Source: Thermoanaerobacterales bacterium UBA4880
GTDB taxonomy: Bacteria; Bacillota; Thermoanaerobacteria; Thermoanaerobacterales; UBA4877
Direction: 5' to 3'
NCBI GenBank assembly: GCA_002399285.1
Contig: DHDI01000014.1
Span: forward strand, 55,275-119,274
DNA: 64,000 bases
In this document: piece by piece, positions 50,762 to 59,526 of the stretch
Position numbering within the stretch: the first letter of the stretch is position 1
Layout of the letters: each line of letters starts with the position of its first letter
Program-made: the position numbers and the translations under genes
The notes under the pieces: generated by a model
Databases searched by the model: none
Told to the model about the DNA's origin: nothing
Seen by the model: only the letters and a program-made list of their open reading frames with translations

Positions 50762-51202
50762 CTAATCCCTAACTACTCCCGACCTTACCAGCTTTACTCC
50801 GTTGGCAAGACAATCTCCCACGGGGCAGCTGCTCTCTATGAAATCGGCAAAGGCCTCGGCCCTTTCCTGGCTCTCATTGGTCTTGAAGTGCATGGTGAAG
50901 CGGATCTCCTGAAAACCGTTTCTGGCGTCGGACAGACCCATGAAGCCGTCCGGGTCCAGGTCCCCTTCCAATTCCACGTGAAATTCCTCAAAAGAAAAAT
51001 GCTTTGCCTTAGCAAAAGAGCTGGCAACGATAGTCTGGCACGCCCCCAAAGCGCATAGGACAGCCTCGACCGGATTCATTCCGGTATTGGTCCCGCCCAT
51101 TTCCTCGGGTTCATCCAGAATGATCTTGAATCCTCTTGCACTGCTCTCCACCTTAAGCCCTCCCGGACACTTTGTCGCGGTAGCCTTGAATGTAGTTAAC
51201 AT
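50762..51202 (-). CDS. OsmC/Ohr-family protein
   Basis: A 146-residue OsmC-fold protein. The two redox cysteines are in VLCALGACQTIVASSFAK and ESSCPVGDCLANG; the latter carries an extra Cys. GTNTGMNPVEAVLCALGAC and FHVELEGDLDPDGFMG follow the YhfA/OsmC branch. Members reduce organic or fatty-acid hydroperoxides with dithiols, and Ohr/OsmC proteins can use dihydrolipoyl cofactors as reductant. That gives a plausible link to the lipoyl-domain dehydrogenase gene that follows it in the same direction. The link is an inference. Confidence 0.9.
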   Translation of the reverse strand: MLTTFKATATKCPGGLKVESSARGFKIILDEPEEMGGTNTGMNPVEAVLCALGACQTIVASSFAKAKHFSFEEFHVELEGDLDPDGFMGLSDARNGFQEIRFTMHFKTNESQERAEAFADFIESSCPVGDCLANGVKLVRSGVVRD

Positions 51203-51332
51203 ATGTAACGCCCTCCCTTTTAAATTATTGACCTTATTATTTACTGCTGCGAGATTGTTAACATTATATCACCAATTAATTTCAAAATCAATAGTTAGCT
51301 AAGTATTTATTTTTAAGTTAAAAAGGCCCCTT

Positions 51333-51442
51333 CAGTCTGCAGACAAACCTAAAAAAACAAGCATGCTCAAGCGTGAGACCGTAATTTACAGCCACAGCTA
51401 AGCAAAATCAATTTTGCGGCCCGAGCTGGACCAAAGCGGTCT
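51333..51442 (+). repeat. Intergenic repeat copy F (diverged)
   Basis: It starts CAGTCTGCAGACAAACCT, then has a GCATGCTCAAGCGTGAGACC centre related to that of copy E and an internal GCAAAATCAATTTTGC palindrome. The left core is missing. It lies 10 bases from the end of the cobalamin operon. Confidence 0.55.
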
Positions 51443-51452
51443 TAAAGCAGGT

Positions 51453-52202
51453 TCAGCCCCGTATTTCTTTGTCTGTCTTTTCCTTTAATATCTCTATGAT
51501 GCCGTCTATACTGTCTATACCTTCCTCGTCCCTGCGGCCGATCACCACGGCCTTTATGCCGAGCTTCCTGCACGCCCTGATCTTCTCGGCAGTGCCGCCC
51601 TCCCTGCCGCTGTCCTTCATGACGACGTATGCGGCGGCATACTCTTTAAACATAGCTTCATTCAGGTCGTCACTGTATGGCCCGAGGGACGCCGTTATGT
51701 CCTTCATCTTCACGCCGCTTTCAGCACATTCCGCAATGCTCCCCACCGCAGGCAGCACCCTGTATACGAACCTGTTTGCCCCTCTCACTGATTCAAATTG
51801 CCTTATATTTTTGGAGCCCGTCGTGAAGAATATGCAGCCCCTTACCGTCTTTAAAAACTCCAGGCATTCCTCAAGCGAGTCCAGATATATGCATCCGTCC
51901 ACGTCTTGCGTCTTAGCGCGCCCGTATCTTATATATTTGACGCCGCATCTTTCGGCTGCCCGCTTTGCGTTTGCCGTCACCTCATAGGCATAGGGGTGGG
52001 ACATGTCGGCTATCAGGTCTATGGAATTTTGTCCTATGAAGTCCTCCATACCTGCTTCATCCATCCGGCGTACGACTACGCTGCCGTCCTCTATGAACTC
52101 CCTTTCGCTCTCCGTCGCGGCCGTTATTATATACGCGGCGCTGCCGCCCAATCTGTTTGCCAATTCGGCCGCCTCGCTGGTGCCCCCTATGATCCATATC
52201 AA
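51453..52202 (-). CDS. cbiJ: Cobalt-precorrin-6A reductase
   Basis: A 249-residue NAD(P)H-dependent reductase of the corrin ring. The start is TTG 52202, inside the cbiH stop region (TTTGA), preceded by GAGGGGG; the protein then begins LIWIIGGTSEAAELANRL as CbiJ/CobK proteins do. IDLIADMSHPYAYEVTANAKRA, VKYIRYGRAKTQDVDG, IFFTTGSKNIRQFE and VVMKDSGREGGTAEKIRAC are family motifs. The longer open frame upstream is out of family. Last gene of the operon. Confidence 0.92.
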   Translation of the reverse strand: MIWIIGGTSEAAELANRLGGSAAYIITAATESEREFIEDGSVVVRRMDEAGMEDFIGQNSIDLIADMSHPYAYEVTANAKRAAERCGVKYIRYGRAKTQDVDGCIYLDSLEECLEFLKTVRGCIFFTTGSKNIRQFESVRGANRFVYRVLPAVGSIAECAESGVKMKDITASLGPYSDDLNEAMFKEYAAAYVVMKDSGREGGTAEKIRACRKLGIKAVVIGRRDEEGIDSIDGIIEILKEKTDKEIRG

Positions 52203-52918
52203 AGGCCATACCCCCTCGGAGTTATCATCCTGCCGTCCTCTATGTATGTGCCGCTGTTCCCTATTATCAGCACCGTCCTCATATCCACAAAATCGTAATC
52301 TATGTCCGATAGTGTGGTAATCCTCCTGTCGTTCCCCTCTCTCCCGGCATTTTTCACTATACCCACGGGAGTGCCCGCGTCTTTGTATTGGGAGATGATA
52401 TCGACGGCCTTCTTTAAATGTCCTTCCCGGCCCCTGCTCTTGGGGTTGTAGACGGCAATGACGAAATCTCCCTCGCAGGCGCACCTCAGCCTCTTCTCTA
52501 TGGTTTCCCATGGGGTCAGCAGATCGCTCAGGCTCACCGAGCAGAAATCATTCATCACCGGCGCGCCCAGCTCCGCCGCCGCTGCAAACACACTGGTCAC
52601 GCCCGGGATTATCTCCGTCTCTATGCCGTCCGCCAGCTCGAGCGCCGGCCCGGCCATGCCGTAAAGGCCCGCGTCTCCGGTGCTTATCAGTACTGTATCA
52701 TATCCCTGTTTTACCTTATCCACGGCCATCCTGCACCTCTCGATCTCCCCGCGCATCCCGGTGGTGATTATCTCCTTGCCCTCCGCCATGTCCCCTATCA
52801 AATCGACATAATAACTGTAGCCGACAATGACGTCGGCCTTTTTTATGGCGTTGTACGCCCTTATCGTCATATTCTCGACCGCCCCCGGTCCTATGCCAAC
52901 TATGTAGAGCTTTGCCAT
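52199..52918 (-). CDS. cbiH: Cobalt-precorrin-3 C17-methyltransferase
   Basis: SAM-dependent tetrapyrrole methylase of 239 residues that methylates C17 with ring contraction. The N-terminal motif is KLYIVGIGPGAVENMTIRAYNAI; further motifs are GYSYYVDLIGD, VLISTGDAGLYGMAGPALELAD, IPGVTSVFAAAAELGAPVMND, AVYNPKSRGREGHL and GIVKNAGREGNDRRITTL (CbiH/CobJ type). Normal length. Starts at the cbiG stop (one-base overlap). Confidence 0.94.
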   Translation of the reverse strand: MAKLYIVGIGPGAVENMTIRAYNAIKKADVIVGYSYYVDLIGDMAEGKEIITTGMRGEIERCRMAVDKVKQGYDTVLISTGDAGLYGMAGPALELADGIETEIIPGVTSVFAAAAELGAPVMNDFCSVSLSDLLTPWETIEKRLRCACEGDFVIAVYNPKSRGREGHLKKAVDIISQYKDAGTPVGIVKNAGREGNDRRITTLSDIDYDFVDMRTVLIIGNSGTYIEDGRMITPRGYGL

Positions 52919-53892
52919 TATCCCATCATCCTCCCGACCGCCACGGTGACGCCGTCCATACTCGTCTTGCCCACGATGATCTCCCCTCCCGCGAGGCAGA
53001 CGCAGGGCTCACATACCGAGGTCACCCCTACCTTCGATTCCACGAAGGCGCTCTTTGCAAATCTGTCCTGGATGCCTTTGACTTCGTCCCGTGAAAATAT
53101 GATAAAGCCGCAGTCAAAGTATTCGCTTGCTTCTATGATGCCCGTCTCGTCCCTTTTAAGGTCTATGCTGGTTATCGCCTTTATGGATCTAATACTGAGG
53201 GCATTGTCCTTAAAGACCCGGCCTATGTCGTTCACTATCTCCGCTTTGGACTTGCCCTTCCTGCAGCCCACGCCGACTATGAGGTTTTTCGGACGCAGTA
53301 TGCAGCGGGGCTCCCTATAGCTGCCACTGGTTTTGGAAGTCACATATATGCAGCCCTCATATCCCGCATCGGATATGTTGGGGTAACGTATCCTGTCTCC
53401 CGTCTCCGATACAAATCCTATCGCGCCGCCGTTCACCATGATGGCCGTGAGGGTCTTCGCATCCCCCATGTTCTCGATGGCAAGCCCGCATCTCTTGGCG
53501 AACATGTCCACCGACTCTATGCCCCTGCCGTCGGAGGCCGTGGTTATCACCGGCTGCGCTCCGATCAGCGAAGATATCTCAAGGGCCAGGCCGTTTGCCC
53601 CGCCTATGTGCCCCGAAAGCAGACTTATCGCAAACCTGCCCATGTCGTCCACCGCCACCACGGCGGGATCGCTGGTCTTGTCCGCGATATAGGGCGCGAT
53701 GAGCCGCACCGCTATCCCCACGGCGCAGACGAACACTATCCTGTCGTAGGTCACAAATATCTCGCCCATCCGCGCTTTCACACCGCCGCTATAGTTCCGG
53801 TTATCATACGGCTCGGCTCCCTCCGTACCCGAACATATCCTGCCCGCGATGACCGCCGCCGCGTCGGTAAAGGATATGACCGCGGTCCTCAC
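52918..53892 (-). CDS. cbiG: Cobalt-precorrin-5A hydrolase
   Basis: A 324-residue enzyme that opens the delta-lactone of cobalt-precorrin-5A, losing acetaldehyde. The N-terminal part shows VFVCAVGIAVRLIAPYIADKTSDPAVV and ISLLSGHIGGANGLALEIS; the C-terminal domain shows LIVGVGCRKGKSKAEIVNDI and KDENALSIRSIKAI-like text ending AVGRMMG. Both halves are present, as in the full-length form. ATGA overlap with cbiF. Confidence 0.93.
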   Translation of the reverse strand: MRTAVISFTDAAAVIAGRICSGTEGAEPYDNRNYSGGVKARMGEIFVTYDRIVFVCAVGIAVRLIAPYIADKTSDPAVVAVDDMGRFAISLLSGHIGGANGLALEISSLIGAQPVITTASDGRGIESVDMFAKRCGLAIENMGDAKTLTAIMVNGGAIGFVSETGDRIRYPNISDAGYEGCIYVTSKTSGSYREPRCILRPKNLIVGVGCRKGKSKAEIVNDIGRVFKDNALSIRSIKAITSIDLKRDETGIIEASEYFDCGFIIFSRDEVKGIQDRFAKSAFVESKVGVTSVCEPCVCLAGGEIIVGKTSMDGVTVAVGRMMG

Positions 53893-54644
53893 TTTGCCGC
53901 CTCCCTGAATCCATGGGAAAATGAGGGATCATACAGCTTTGACCGCTGATAGCTGCCGTCTATAAAGTCTCCCACCAGTATCTGGGCAAAGTTCCCGATG
54001 CCCTCTGCCTTCACCTTGTCCGCTATATCGGCGAGGGTGCCCATGACTATCTTCTGGTCCTCCCAGGTGGCCTTGTATACGACGGCTGCAGGCACATCGG
54101 TCCTTCCGTAGCCCTCTTTTAATTTCTCCACCACACCGTCTATGTTGCCCGCCGACAGAAATATCGCCATGGACGAATGATGGGAAGCCAACAGCTCCAG
54201 ACTCTCCCTCTCCGGCACCGGAGTCCTGCCCGCAAGCCTAGTCATTATCACCGTCTGGCTGACGCCGGGCAGCGTAAATTCACTCTTTATGGCCGCGCAG
54301 CTCGCCGTGAAGGAGCTGACGCCGGGCACCATCTCAAATTCGATGTTCAGCTCCTCCAGCCTATCCATCTGCTCCTTGACCGCGCCGTATATGCTGGGAT
54401 CGCCGGTATGCAGCCTGACGATGTCTTTGCCCTCGCCGGCGCCCTTCTTCATCACGCCGATCACTTCTTCTAGGGTCATTTTGGAACTGTCGTATTTCTC
54501 ACATCCTTCCCTGCAGTAATCCAGATGCCCGGCCGACACCAGCGAACCGGCATATATCACGATGTCCGCCGCCTCGATAAGTTTCCTGCCCCTGACGGTT
54601 ATCAGGTCGACGTCGCCCGGGCCGGCTCCCACAAAGCTGATCAT
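53889..54644 (-). CDS. cbiF: Cobalt-precorrin-4 C11-methyltransferase
   Basis: SAM-dependent methylase of 251 residues. MISFVGAGPGDVDLITVRGRKL, ADIVIYAGSLVSAGHLDYC, IVRLHTGDPSIYGAVKEQMDRL, VPGVSSFTASCAAIKSEFTLPGV and TRLAGRTPVPERESL identify CbiF/CobM. Overlaps cbiL by 4 bases. Confidence 0.95.
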   Translation of the reverse strand: MISFVGAGPGDVDLITVRGRKLIEAADIVIYAGSLVSAGHLDYCREGCEKYDSSKMTLEEVIGVMKKGAGEGKDIVRLHTGDPSIYGAVKEQMDRLEELNIEFEMVPGVSSFTASCAAIKSEFTLPGVSQTVIMTRLAGRTPVPERESLELLASHHSSMAIFLSAGNIDGVVEKLKEGYGRTDVPAAVVYKATWEDQKIVMGTLADIADKVKAEGIGNFAQILVGDFIDGSYQRSKLYDPSFSHGFREAAK

Positions 54645-55303
54645 CCTCTTTCCCTTCTTCCGAATATCAGGGACATGTAGTTATGATCCCTCAGGATCTC
54701 ATCCCTTTTATACAATATCCTCTCGCCGGGCCATCCGCATCTGCTTACGTACGCATACGAAAAGCCGCGGCTTTCAAGCAGGTCCAACATGCCCTCCTTG
54801 TCGCCGGAGGTCTTCAATATACAGACGGTATCGCAGCACTCCAGGACCTTTTCATCAACGTCTCCGTCGGTGAGGTAAAATTTCTGTCCCTTCATCACGA
54901 TGGGCATCTTTATGCGGTTGGCTGCGGCGGCAAAGGAGGATATTCCCGGCACTGTCTCGACCTCTATGCCCAGCATCCGAAGCTCGGCCATGGTGTATGA
55001 AAAGGTGCTGTAGATCATGGGATCGCCGATAGTAAGAAAGACTCCCACACCGCCGTCCGGCAGACTGCCGCCTATGATATCCGCGGCTTCCTTGTATACC
55101 CCGCTGCCTGCCTTCGCCATAGGGAAATCTATGTACACCGTCTTCTTATCCCGTATAAACTCCCCCGCGATCTCTCCCGCCATGCTTTTATCCTTATGCT
55201 TGGGCAAAAACACCACGTCCGCATTTCTTATAAGTTTATAGCCCTTCAATGTGATAAGATCGGCTTCGCCCGGCCCCACTCCTATGCCGTATATCTTCTT
55301 CAA
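54641..55303 (-). CDS. cbiL: Cobalt-factor II / precorrin-2 C20-methyltransferase
   Basis: SAM-dependent methylase of 220 residues. KKIYGIGVGPGEADLITLKGYK, FLTIGDPMIYSTFSYTMAEL, TVPGISSFAAAANRIKMPIVM and VYVSRCGWPGERI are CbiL/CobI features. It acts on the cobalt-sirohydrochlorin made by CbiK. Overlaps cbiT by 4 bases. Confidence 0.95.
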   Translation of the reverse strand: MKKIYGIGVGPGEADLITLKGYKLIRNADVVFLPKHKDKSMAGEIAGEFIRDKKTVYIDFPMAKAGSGVYKEAADIIGGSLPDGGVGVFLTIGDPMIYSTFSYTMAELRMLGIEVETVPGISSFAAAANRIKMPIVMKGQKFYLTDGDVDEKVLECCDTVCILKTSGDKEGMLDLLESRGFSYAYVSRCGWPGERILYKRDEILRDHNYMSLIFGRRERG

Positions 55304-55851
55304 CGCTTTCTCCCCCTCGCTATGAATATGGGGTTATCGGCCTTCAGCATACCCAGCCTGTCCATACAGGACACCTGCAGCAGCTTGACCTCCACGTCGG
55401 CATAACCCTTATCCTTAAGGAAAGCAATGAATGTATTCAGGTTATTCATTGTTATAAAGGTTGCGGCTATGATTCCTCCCGCGCTCAGAGAGCCGTCCGC
55501 CCAGTCCGCTATCCGCCGCAGCCTTCCTCCGCTGCCGCCTATGAAGCATTTGTTGAATGAGGGCATGGCTGTAAGGCCGTCGGGGGCGCTCGCCTCTATC
55601 ACATGTATGTCCGCATTGAATTTTGCGCCGTTTTGTCTCACAAGCTCCGCTCCCTCATGCTTTTCCTCCACGGCATAGACCGCCGCCCCTTGGAGCGCGG
55701 CCTCCACCGATATGGAACCCGTCCCCGCGCCGACGTCGGTAAGGACGTCCCCTTCCTCTATCTCCAGCGCCGCTATCGCGGCGATCCTGACTTCAAACTT
55801 GGTCATAGGAATATTGCCCCTTATGAACTGCTCATCTCTGATCCACCGCAA
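55300..55851 (-). CDS. cbiT: Cobalt-precorrin-6B C15-methyltransferase (decarboxylating)
   Basis: A 183-residue class I SAM methyltransferase. IRDEQFIRGNIPMTKFEVRI at the N-terminus, the SAM loop DVGAGTGSISVEAALQG, VEEKHEGAELVRQNGAKFN and KCFIGGSGGRLRRIADWA match CbiT. It works with CbiE, whose gene overlaps by 20 bases; in some bacteria the two are fused as CobL. Confidence 0.94.
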   Translation of the reverse strand: MRWIRDEQFIRGNIPMTKFEVRIAAIAALEIEEGDVLTDVGAGTGSISVEAALQGAAVYAVEEKHEGAELVRQNGAKFNADIHVIEASAPDGLTAMPSFNKCFIGGSGGRLRRIADWADGSLSAGGIIAATFITMNNLNTFIAFLKDKGYADVEVKLLQVSCMDRLGMLKADNPIFIARGRKR

Positions 55852-56434
55852 TTTCCGCCACCACCACCGAAAGGTCGGAATAGTTTTCTATTTCCTCCCC
55901 TATATTTTTTACAACGATCTTTTCCTCGGGATACGAGAGCTCAAAGCCTGCGTAGAGCTTTCCCGAGAAGCCCATCTCATGCAGCATGGCCGATATCTGC
56001 ATGGGGGTATTGCGCCTATCCGTGAGTATGACGAGCATCCCGGCAGCCGCCCCGGCCAGGCCGCCGCCGCCCCTGCCGTGAAGGCTGACAAAGTGCGCTC
56101 CCTCCCAGCTCTTGCCCAGCTTTGCCATCATATACTGAAACGAGGACAACCCCGGTATCACCTCGTCTATCTCTATGCCGTTCCTCTTGAGATATTCGGT
56201 AATGCCGAAAAAGCACGGGTCCCCCGACGCCAGTATATCCAGGTCCTTCGTTTTGCCTATGATGTCCAGGATATCCTCCACCCTGTCCACCTTTATGACG
56301 TTGGCCCCCAGCTGCCCGGCAAGTCTGGATATCCTACCGAAGGCCGCAGCGCATGGGGAGGACCTTATTATTTCGTATGCCTCGACCGTGAGATACTTCA
56401 CATCCCCCGGCCCGGCCCCTATCACCCTTATCAT
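55832..56434 (-). CDS. cbiE: Cobalt-precorrin-7 C5-methyltransferase
   Basis: SAM-dependent methylase of 200 residues. MIRVIGAGPGDVKYLTVEAYE, DILASGDPCFFGITEYLKRNG, VIPGLSSFQYMMAKLGKSWE and VSLHGRGGGGLAGA are CbiE features. Overlaps cbiD (4 bases) and cbiT (20 bases). Confidence 0.94.
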   Translation of the reverse strand: MIRVIGAGPGDVKYLTVEAYEIIRSSPCAAAFGRISRLAGQLGANVIKVDRVEDILDIIGKTKDLDILASGDPCFFGITEYLKRNGIEIDEVIPGLSSFQYMMAKLGKSWEGAHFVSLHGRGGGGLAGAAAGMLVILTDRRNTPMQISAMLHEMGFSGKLYAGFELSYPEEKIVVKNIGEEIENYSDLSVVVAEIAVDQR

Positions 56435-57498
56435 TTCAGCACCCCGTATTTCATGGAATAGATATATACCTCGATATCGAAACCGTCATCCTTTATATAC
56501 CTCTTTATCCTGTCTATGCAACCCTGTCTCATGTCGCCGAGTATGGACTCAAAGCCTTCGGCGTATACGATATCCAGGGCCTCCTCCGTCGTGATGCAGT
56601 CCTTCACCCTTTCCAGCACCTCATAGGGCGCTTTTGCCAGGGCAAGGTAATATACGAACGCCTCCATCCTCACATCGCATACCCGGTTGTGGGTATTGAA
56701 CGCCCCTACGGAAAGCTTGGACAGCTTTCCTATGTGGCCTACCAGCGTGATCCTGCGAAAACCCTTATTATAGCAGTACAATATCGAGTCCCCTACGAAG
56801 TTGGAGATCTTGACTCCCTTTCCCGGCAGCCCCAATTCCTGTGCCGTCTTTTCGCCGTAGTTGCCGGGAAAAAGCGTTATTTCCCGCTGTCCTTCCTCAT
56901 ATATGGCGTCCGTCTCCATATATATGGTCTTGAGCAGGGCCTGGTCGGACATAGGTTCTACGATCCCGGAGGTACCGATTATAGATATCCCCCCCTCGAT
57001 GCCTATGTTTTTATTGAAGGTCCTGCCGCTTATCTCGGCTCCCTTGGGAGCATATATCAGCACGTCGAAACCGTCCTGCGACACCTTCCTTATCTCGTCC
57101 GCTATCATCTTCCGGGGAGCCGGGTTGATGGCCGCCTCGCCAACATTTCCGAAGAGGCCCCTTCTCGCTATCCTGCCTATGCCCTCTCCCCCGTCTATGA
57201 CTATGCCGCCGTCATCCCTCCGCGAGACCTTCGCATATATCTCCATGCCGTCGGTGACATCGGGATCGTCACCGGCGTCCTTCACCACGCAGCAACTGGC
57301 CCGGCCGTCCCCTATCCGTGGATCATTGACCTCCAGGTCCAGCACTATGCCGGAAGGGGTATCTATGGACACCTTGTCCACGATATTGCCCGTATCCAGC
57401 ATCATAACGCAGGCCTTCGCCGCCGCAGCGGCGCAGCTCCCCGTGGTATAGCCGCAGCGCCGCCTCTTTCCCTCCTTGATGACGTATATGTCCTTCAT
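56431..57498 (-). CDS. cbiD: Cobalt-precorrin-5B C1-methyltransferase
   Basis: A 355-residue methyltransferase specific to the anaerobic pathway. The start KRRRCGYTTGSCAAAAAKA is highly typical, with VVKDAGDDPDVTDG, GEGIGRIARRGLFGNVGEAAINPAPRKMI, GTSGIVEPMSDQALLKTI, LPGKGVKISNFVGDSI and LVGHIGKLSKLSVGAFNTHNRVCDVR. Its presence marks the oxygen-independent route. ATGA overlaps on both sides. Confidence 0.96.
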   Translation of the reverse strand: MKDIYVIKEGKRRRCGYTTGSCAAAAAKACVMMLDTGNIVDKVSIDTPSGIVLDLEVNDPRIGDGRASCCVVKDAGDDPDVTDGMEIYAKVSRRDDGGIVIDGGEGIGRIARRGLFGNVGEAAINPAPRKMIADEIRKVSQDGFDVLIYAPKGAEISGRTFNKNIGIEGGISIIGTSGIVEPMSDQALLKTIYMETDAIYEEGQREITLFPGNYGEKTAQELGLPGKGVKISNFVGDSILYCYNKGFRRITLVGHIGKLSKLSVGAFNTHNRVCDVRMEAFVYYLALAKAPYEVLERVKDCITTEEALDIVYAEGFESILGDMRQGCIDRIKRYIKDDGFDIEVYIYSMKYGVLK

Positions 57499-58115
57499 CT
57501 TCCCACCGCCATATAGAGCAGCGCGTTTATTATTGAAGCCGCCACACTGCTTCCCCCCTTTGTTCCCGATGTGGTTATGGAGGGAACGTCGAATCCCCTT
57601 ATGTATTCCTTGGAATCGGCGGCTCCCACAAAGCCCACGGGCACTCCTACGATCAGCGCGGGGTTCGTCCTTCTCTCCCTTATGAGTTCTCCCACCCTGA
57701 AGAGGGCCGTAGGCGCATTGCCTATCACAAATATGTCCACCCCGTCCGCAGCGGCGATGTCTACCGCCGCATAGGAACGCGTAGTGCCGTTTTGGACCGC
57801 CGCCTTTGCTACTCTCTCATCGTCTATATAGCATTTCAGATCGGACCGTGACCTTTCAAGGGCCCTCTTGTTGATGCCCGACCAGGCCATTCTCGTGTCC
57901 GTAAATATGCTGCAGCCGTGTTTCAAGGCGGCTATGCCTATCTTTACGGCATTGTTCTTAAATACAGCTATATCCTCGTAGCCGGGGTCGCCGGTGGTGT
58001 GTATCATCCTCTTGACCACGTTGAGTTCGTCGTCTTCGTAGCTTTTATTTTTCATTCCCTGTTCTATGATCTCCATGCTGCGTCTTTCGATCTCAGCCGG
58101 ATCATTTATATACAT
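57495..58115 (-). CDS. cbiC: Cobalt-precorrin-8 methylmutase
   Basis: A 206-residue mutase that moves the C11 methyl to C12, giving cobyrinate. The catalytic His is in VVKRMIHTTGDPGYEDIAVF (about 45). IFTDTRMAWSGINK, DVAAADGVDIFVIGNAPTALF-like text and LIVGVPVGFVGAADSKEYI follow. The ATG at 58115 is used because AGGAGGTGAAGAC precedes it; 11 further upstream codons are open but unsupported. Confidence 0.95.
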   Translation of the reverse strand: MYINDPAEIERRSMEIIEQGMKNKSYEDDELNVVKRMIHTTGDPGYEDIAVFKNNAVKIGIAALKHGCSIFTDTRMAWSGINKRALERSRSDLKCYIDDERVAKAAVQNGTTRSYAAVDIAAADGVDIFVIGNAPTALFRVGELIRERRTNPALIVGVPVGFVGAADSKEYIRGFDVPSITTSGTKGGSSVAASIINALLYMAVGR

Positions 58116-58119
58116 GTCT

Positions 58120-59430
58120 TCACCTCCTGTGAGCTTCGGCATAGTCAAGCATAGATGTAAAAGCGTTCATGTTGCCCAAAAAATTGATGTGCGGGTATCC
58201 GGCCAGGACGTTTTTATAGCCGTAGCCGCATTCCCACATGCCGTTCCCCATGGCCTTCCTTACGCTGAACAGCGCCGGTCCCTCCACATCGCATACCGAC
58301 TTATGGAATTCATGGGCGGTTATCCTGTCTCCGCGTTTTCCCAACATGCAGCCGCGCCTCAGCTCTATCTCCACGTACCCGAACCTCTGCAGCCGCTCCG
58401 TCATCCTGGCCCGGCCCGCGAATATACCGGCCATATCACGGCCCTCTATGCCCTCCGTAAGGTACATGAAGCCGCCGCATTCCCCGTATATGCATCCTCC
58501 TCGGTCCGCATAGGATCTGATGGATGACAGCATGGCCCTGTTGTCCGAAAGCTCCTCTTTGAATACCTCGGGATAGCCTCCTCCTATATACAGCAGATCG
58601 CACGCGGGAAGCGACGCATCTGCCAGGGGCGAAAAATACTCTACGGCGCAGCTGTCTTCCAGCAGCTTAAGATTTTCCCTGTAGTAAAATGAAAAGGCCT
58701 TGTCATATGCGACCGCGACCGCGAGGTTCCTCTTTTCCAACCGTCCGGCGGACGTGCCGCAAACGTCGCTCATCAGTCTTAAAAGCAGTCCCATGTCTAT
58801 ATTCTCTCTGACTGCGGCGGCGGCTCTCTCGATCCTCTCCTCGACGTCGCCGATCTCCGCGCACTGCACCAGCCCCAAATGCCGGCTCTCTATCGCCGCA
58901 TCTTCCATCATGGGTATATAGCCCAGTACGGGAAGCCCCGTATACTTCTCTATCTGTCCCTTGAGCATATTATAAATCTTTTCGCTGACCTTGTTCAAAA
59001 TTACTCCCTTGATGGTCGAACCTTCGAAATCGGCCATGCCCTCTATCTTGGGTATCGCCGAGAACATTTCGCCGCTGGGAGTATAGACGAGTATTGAGTT
59101 TACATTCAAGAGTTTGGATATGTCATAACCGGAATCTTCAAAGGTGTTATACAGACCGTCAAAGTAACCCATGGCGCTCTCGATGATGCAGTAGTCTCCA
59201 TCGCCCATGCCCAGGGACCTGAAGACTCCTTCTCTTCCCTGAAGGTATGTGTCGAGGTTGCCCGCCTGTCTCTTTGATGCCTTTGCTATAAAAGATGTGT
59301 CTATGTAATCCGGCCCCGTCTTAAAGCCGCAGACATCCATGCCCCTGTTCAAAAGGGCCCTTATTATACCGATCGCCGCCGTCGTCTTTCCGCTGCCGCT
59401 GGCCGGTGCGGTGATCATGATAGCTTTCAT
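58120..59430 (-). CDS. cbiA: Cobyrinic acid a,c-diamide synthase
   Basis: Glutamine- and ATP-dependent amidase of 436 residues. The N-terminal P-loop is MITAPASGSGKTTAAIGIIRAL; GFKTGPDYIDTSFI and ESAMGYFDGL complete the synthetase domain. The class I glutaminase domain shows LLYIGGGYPEVFKEEL and the nucleophile Cys in GGCIYGECGGFMYLTEGI; the His is in GDRITAHEFHKS. Start at ATG 59430 with GGGGAG 9 bases upstream. No cbiP is found for the remaining amidations. Confidence 0.95.
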   Translation of the reverse strand: MKAIMITAPASGSGKTTAAIGIIRALLNRGMDVCGFKTGPDYIDTSFIAKASKRQAGNLDTYLQGREGVFRSLGMGDGDYCIIESAMGYFDGLYNTFEDSGYDISKLLNVNSILVYTPSGEMFSAIPKIEGMADFEGSTIKGVILNKVSEKIYNMLKGQIEKYTGLPVLGYIPMMEDAAIESRHLGLVQCAEIGDVEERIERAAAAVRENIDMGLLLRLMSDVCGTSAGRLEKRNLAVAVAYDKAFSFYYRENLKLLEDSCAVEYFSPLADASLPACDLLYIGGGYPEVFKEELSDNRAMLSSIRSYADRGGCIYGECGGFMYLTEGIEGRDMAGIFAGRARMTERLQRFGYVEIELRRGCMLGKRGDRITAHEFHKSVCDVEGPALFSVRKAMGNGMWECGYGYKNVLAGYPHINFLGNMNAFTSMLDYAEAHRR

Positions 59431-59526
59431 TCCACATCGCTCCCCGATGACCGACATACAATAGGTACATGCATGATCAATTTATATTATACCAGCCGCC
59501 GCATTATCAAATATGCGGGCGGCCGG

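Noticed and set aside
53001..53100. Plus-strand frames across the cobalamin operon (for example 52418-53320 and 56689-57516)
   Set aside because: All are antisense to complete cbi genes with diagnostic motifs and mutual 4-base overlaps; none has its own start signal.
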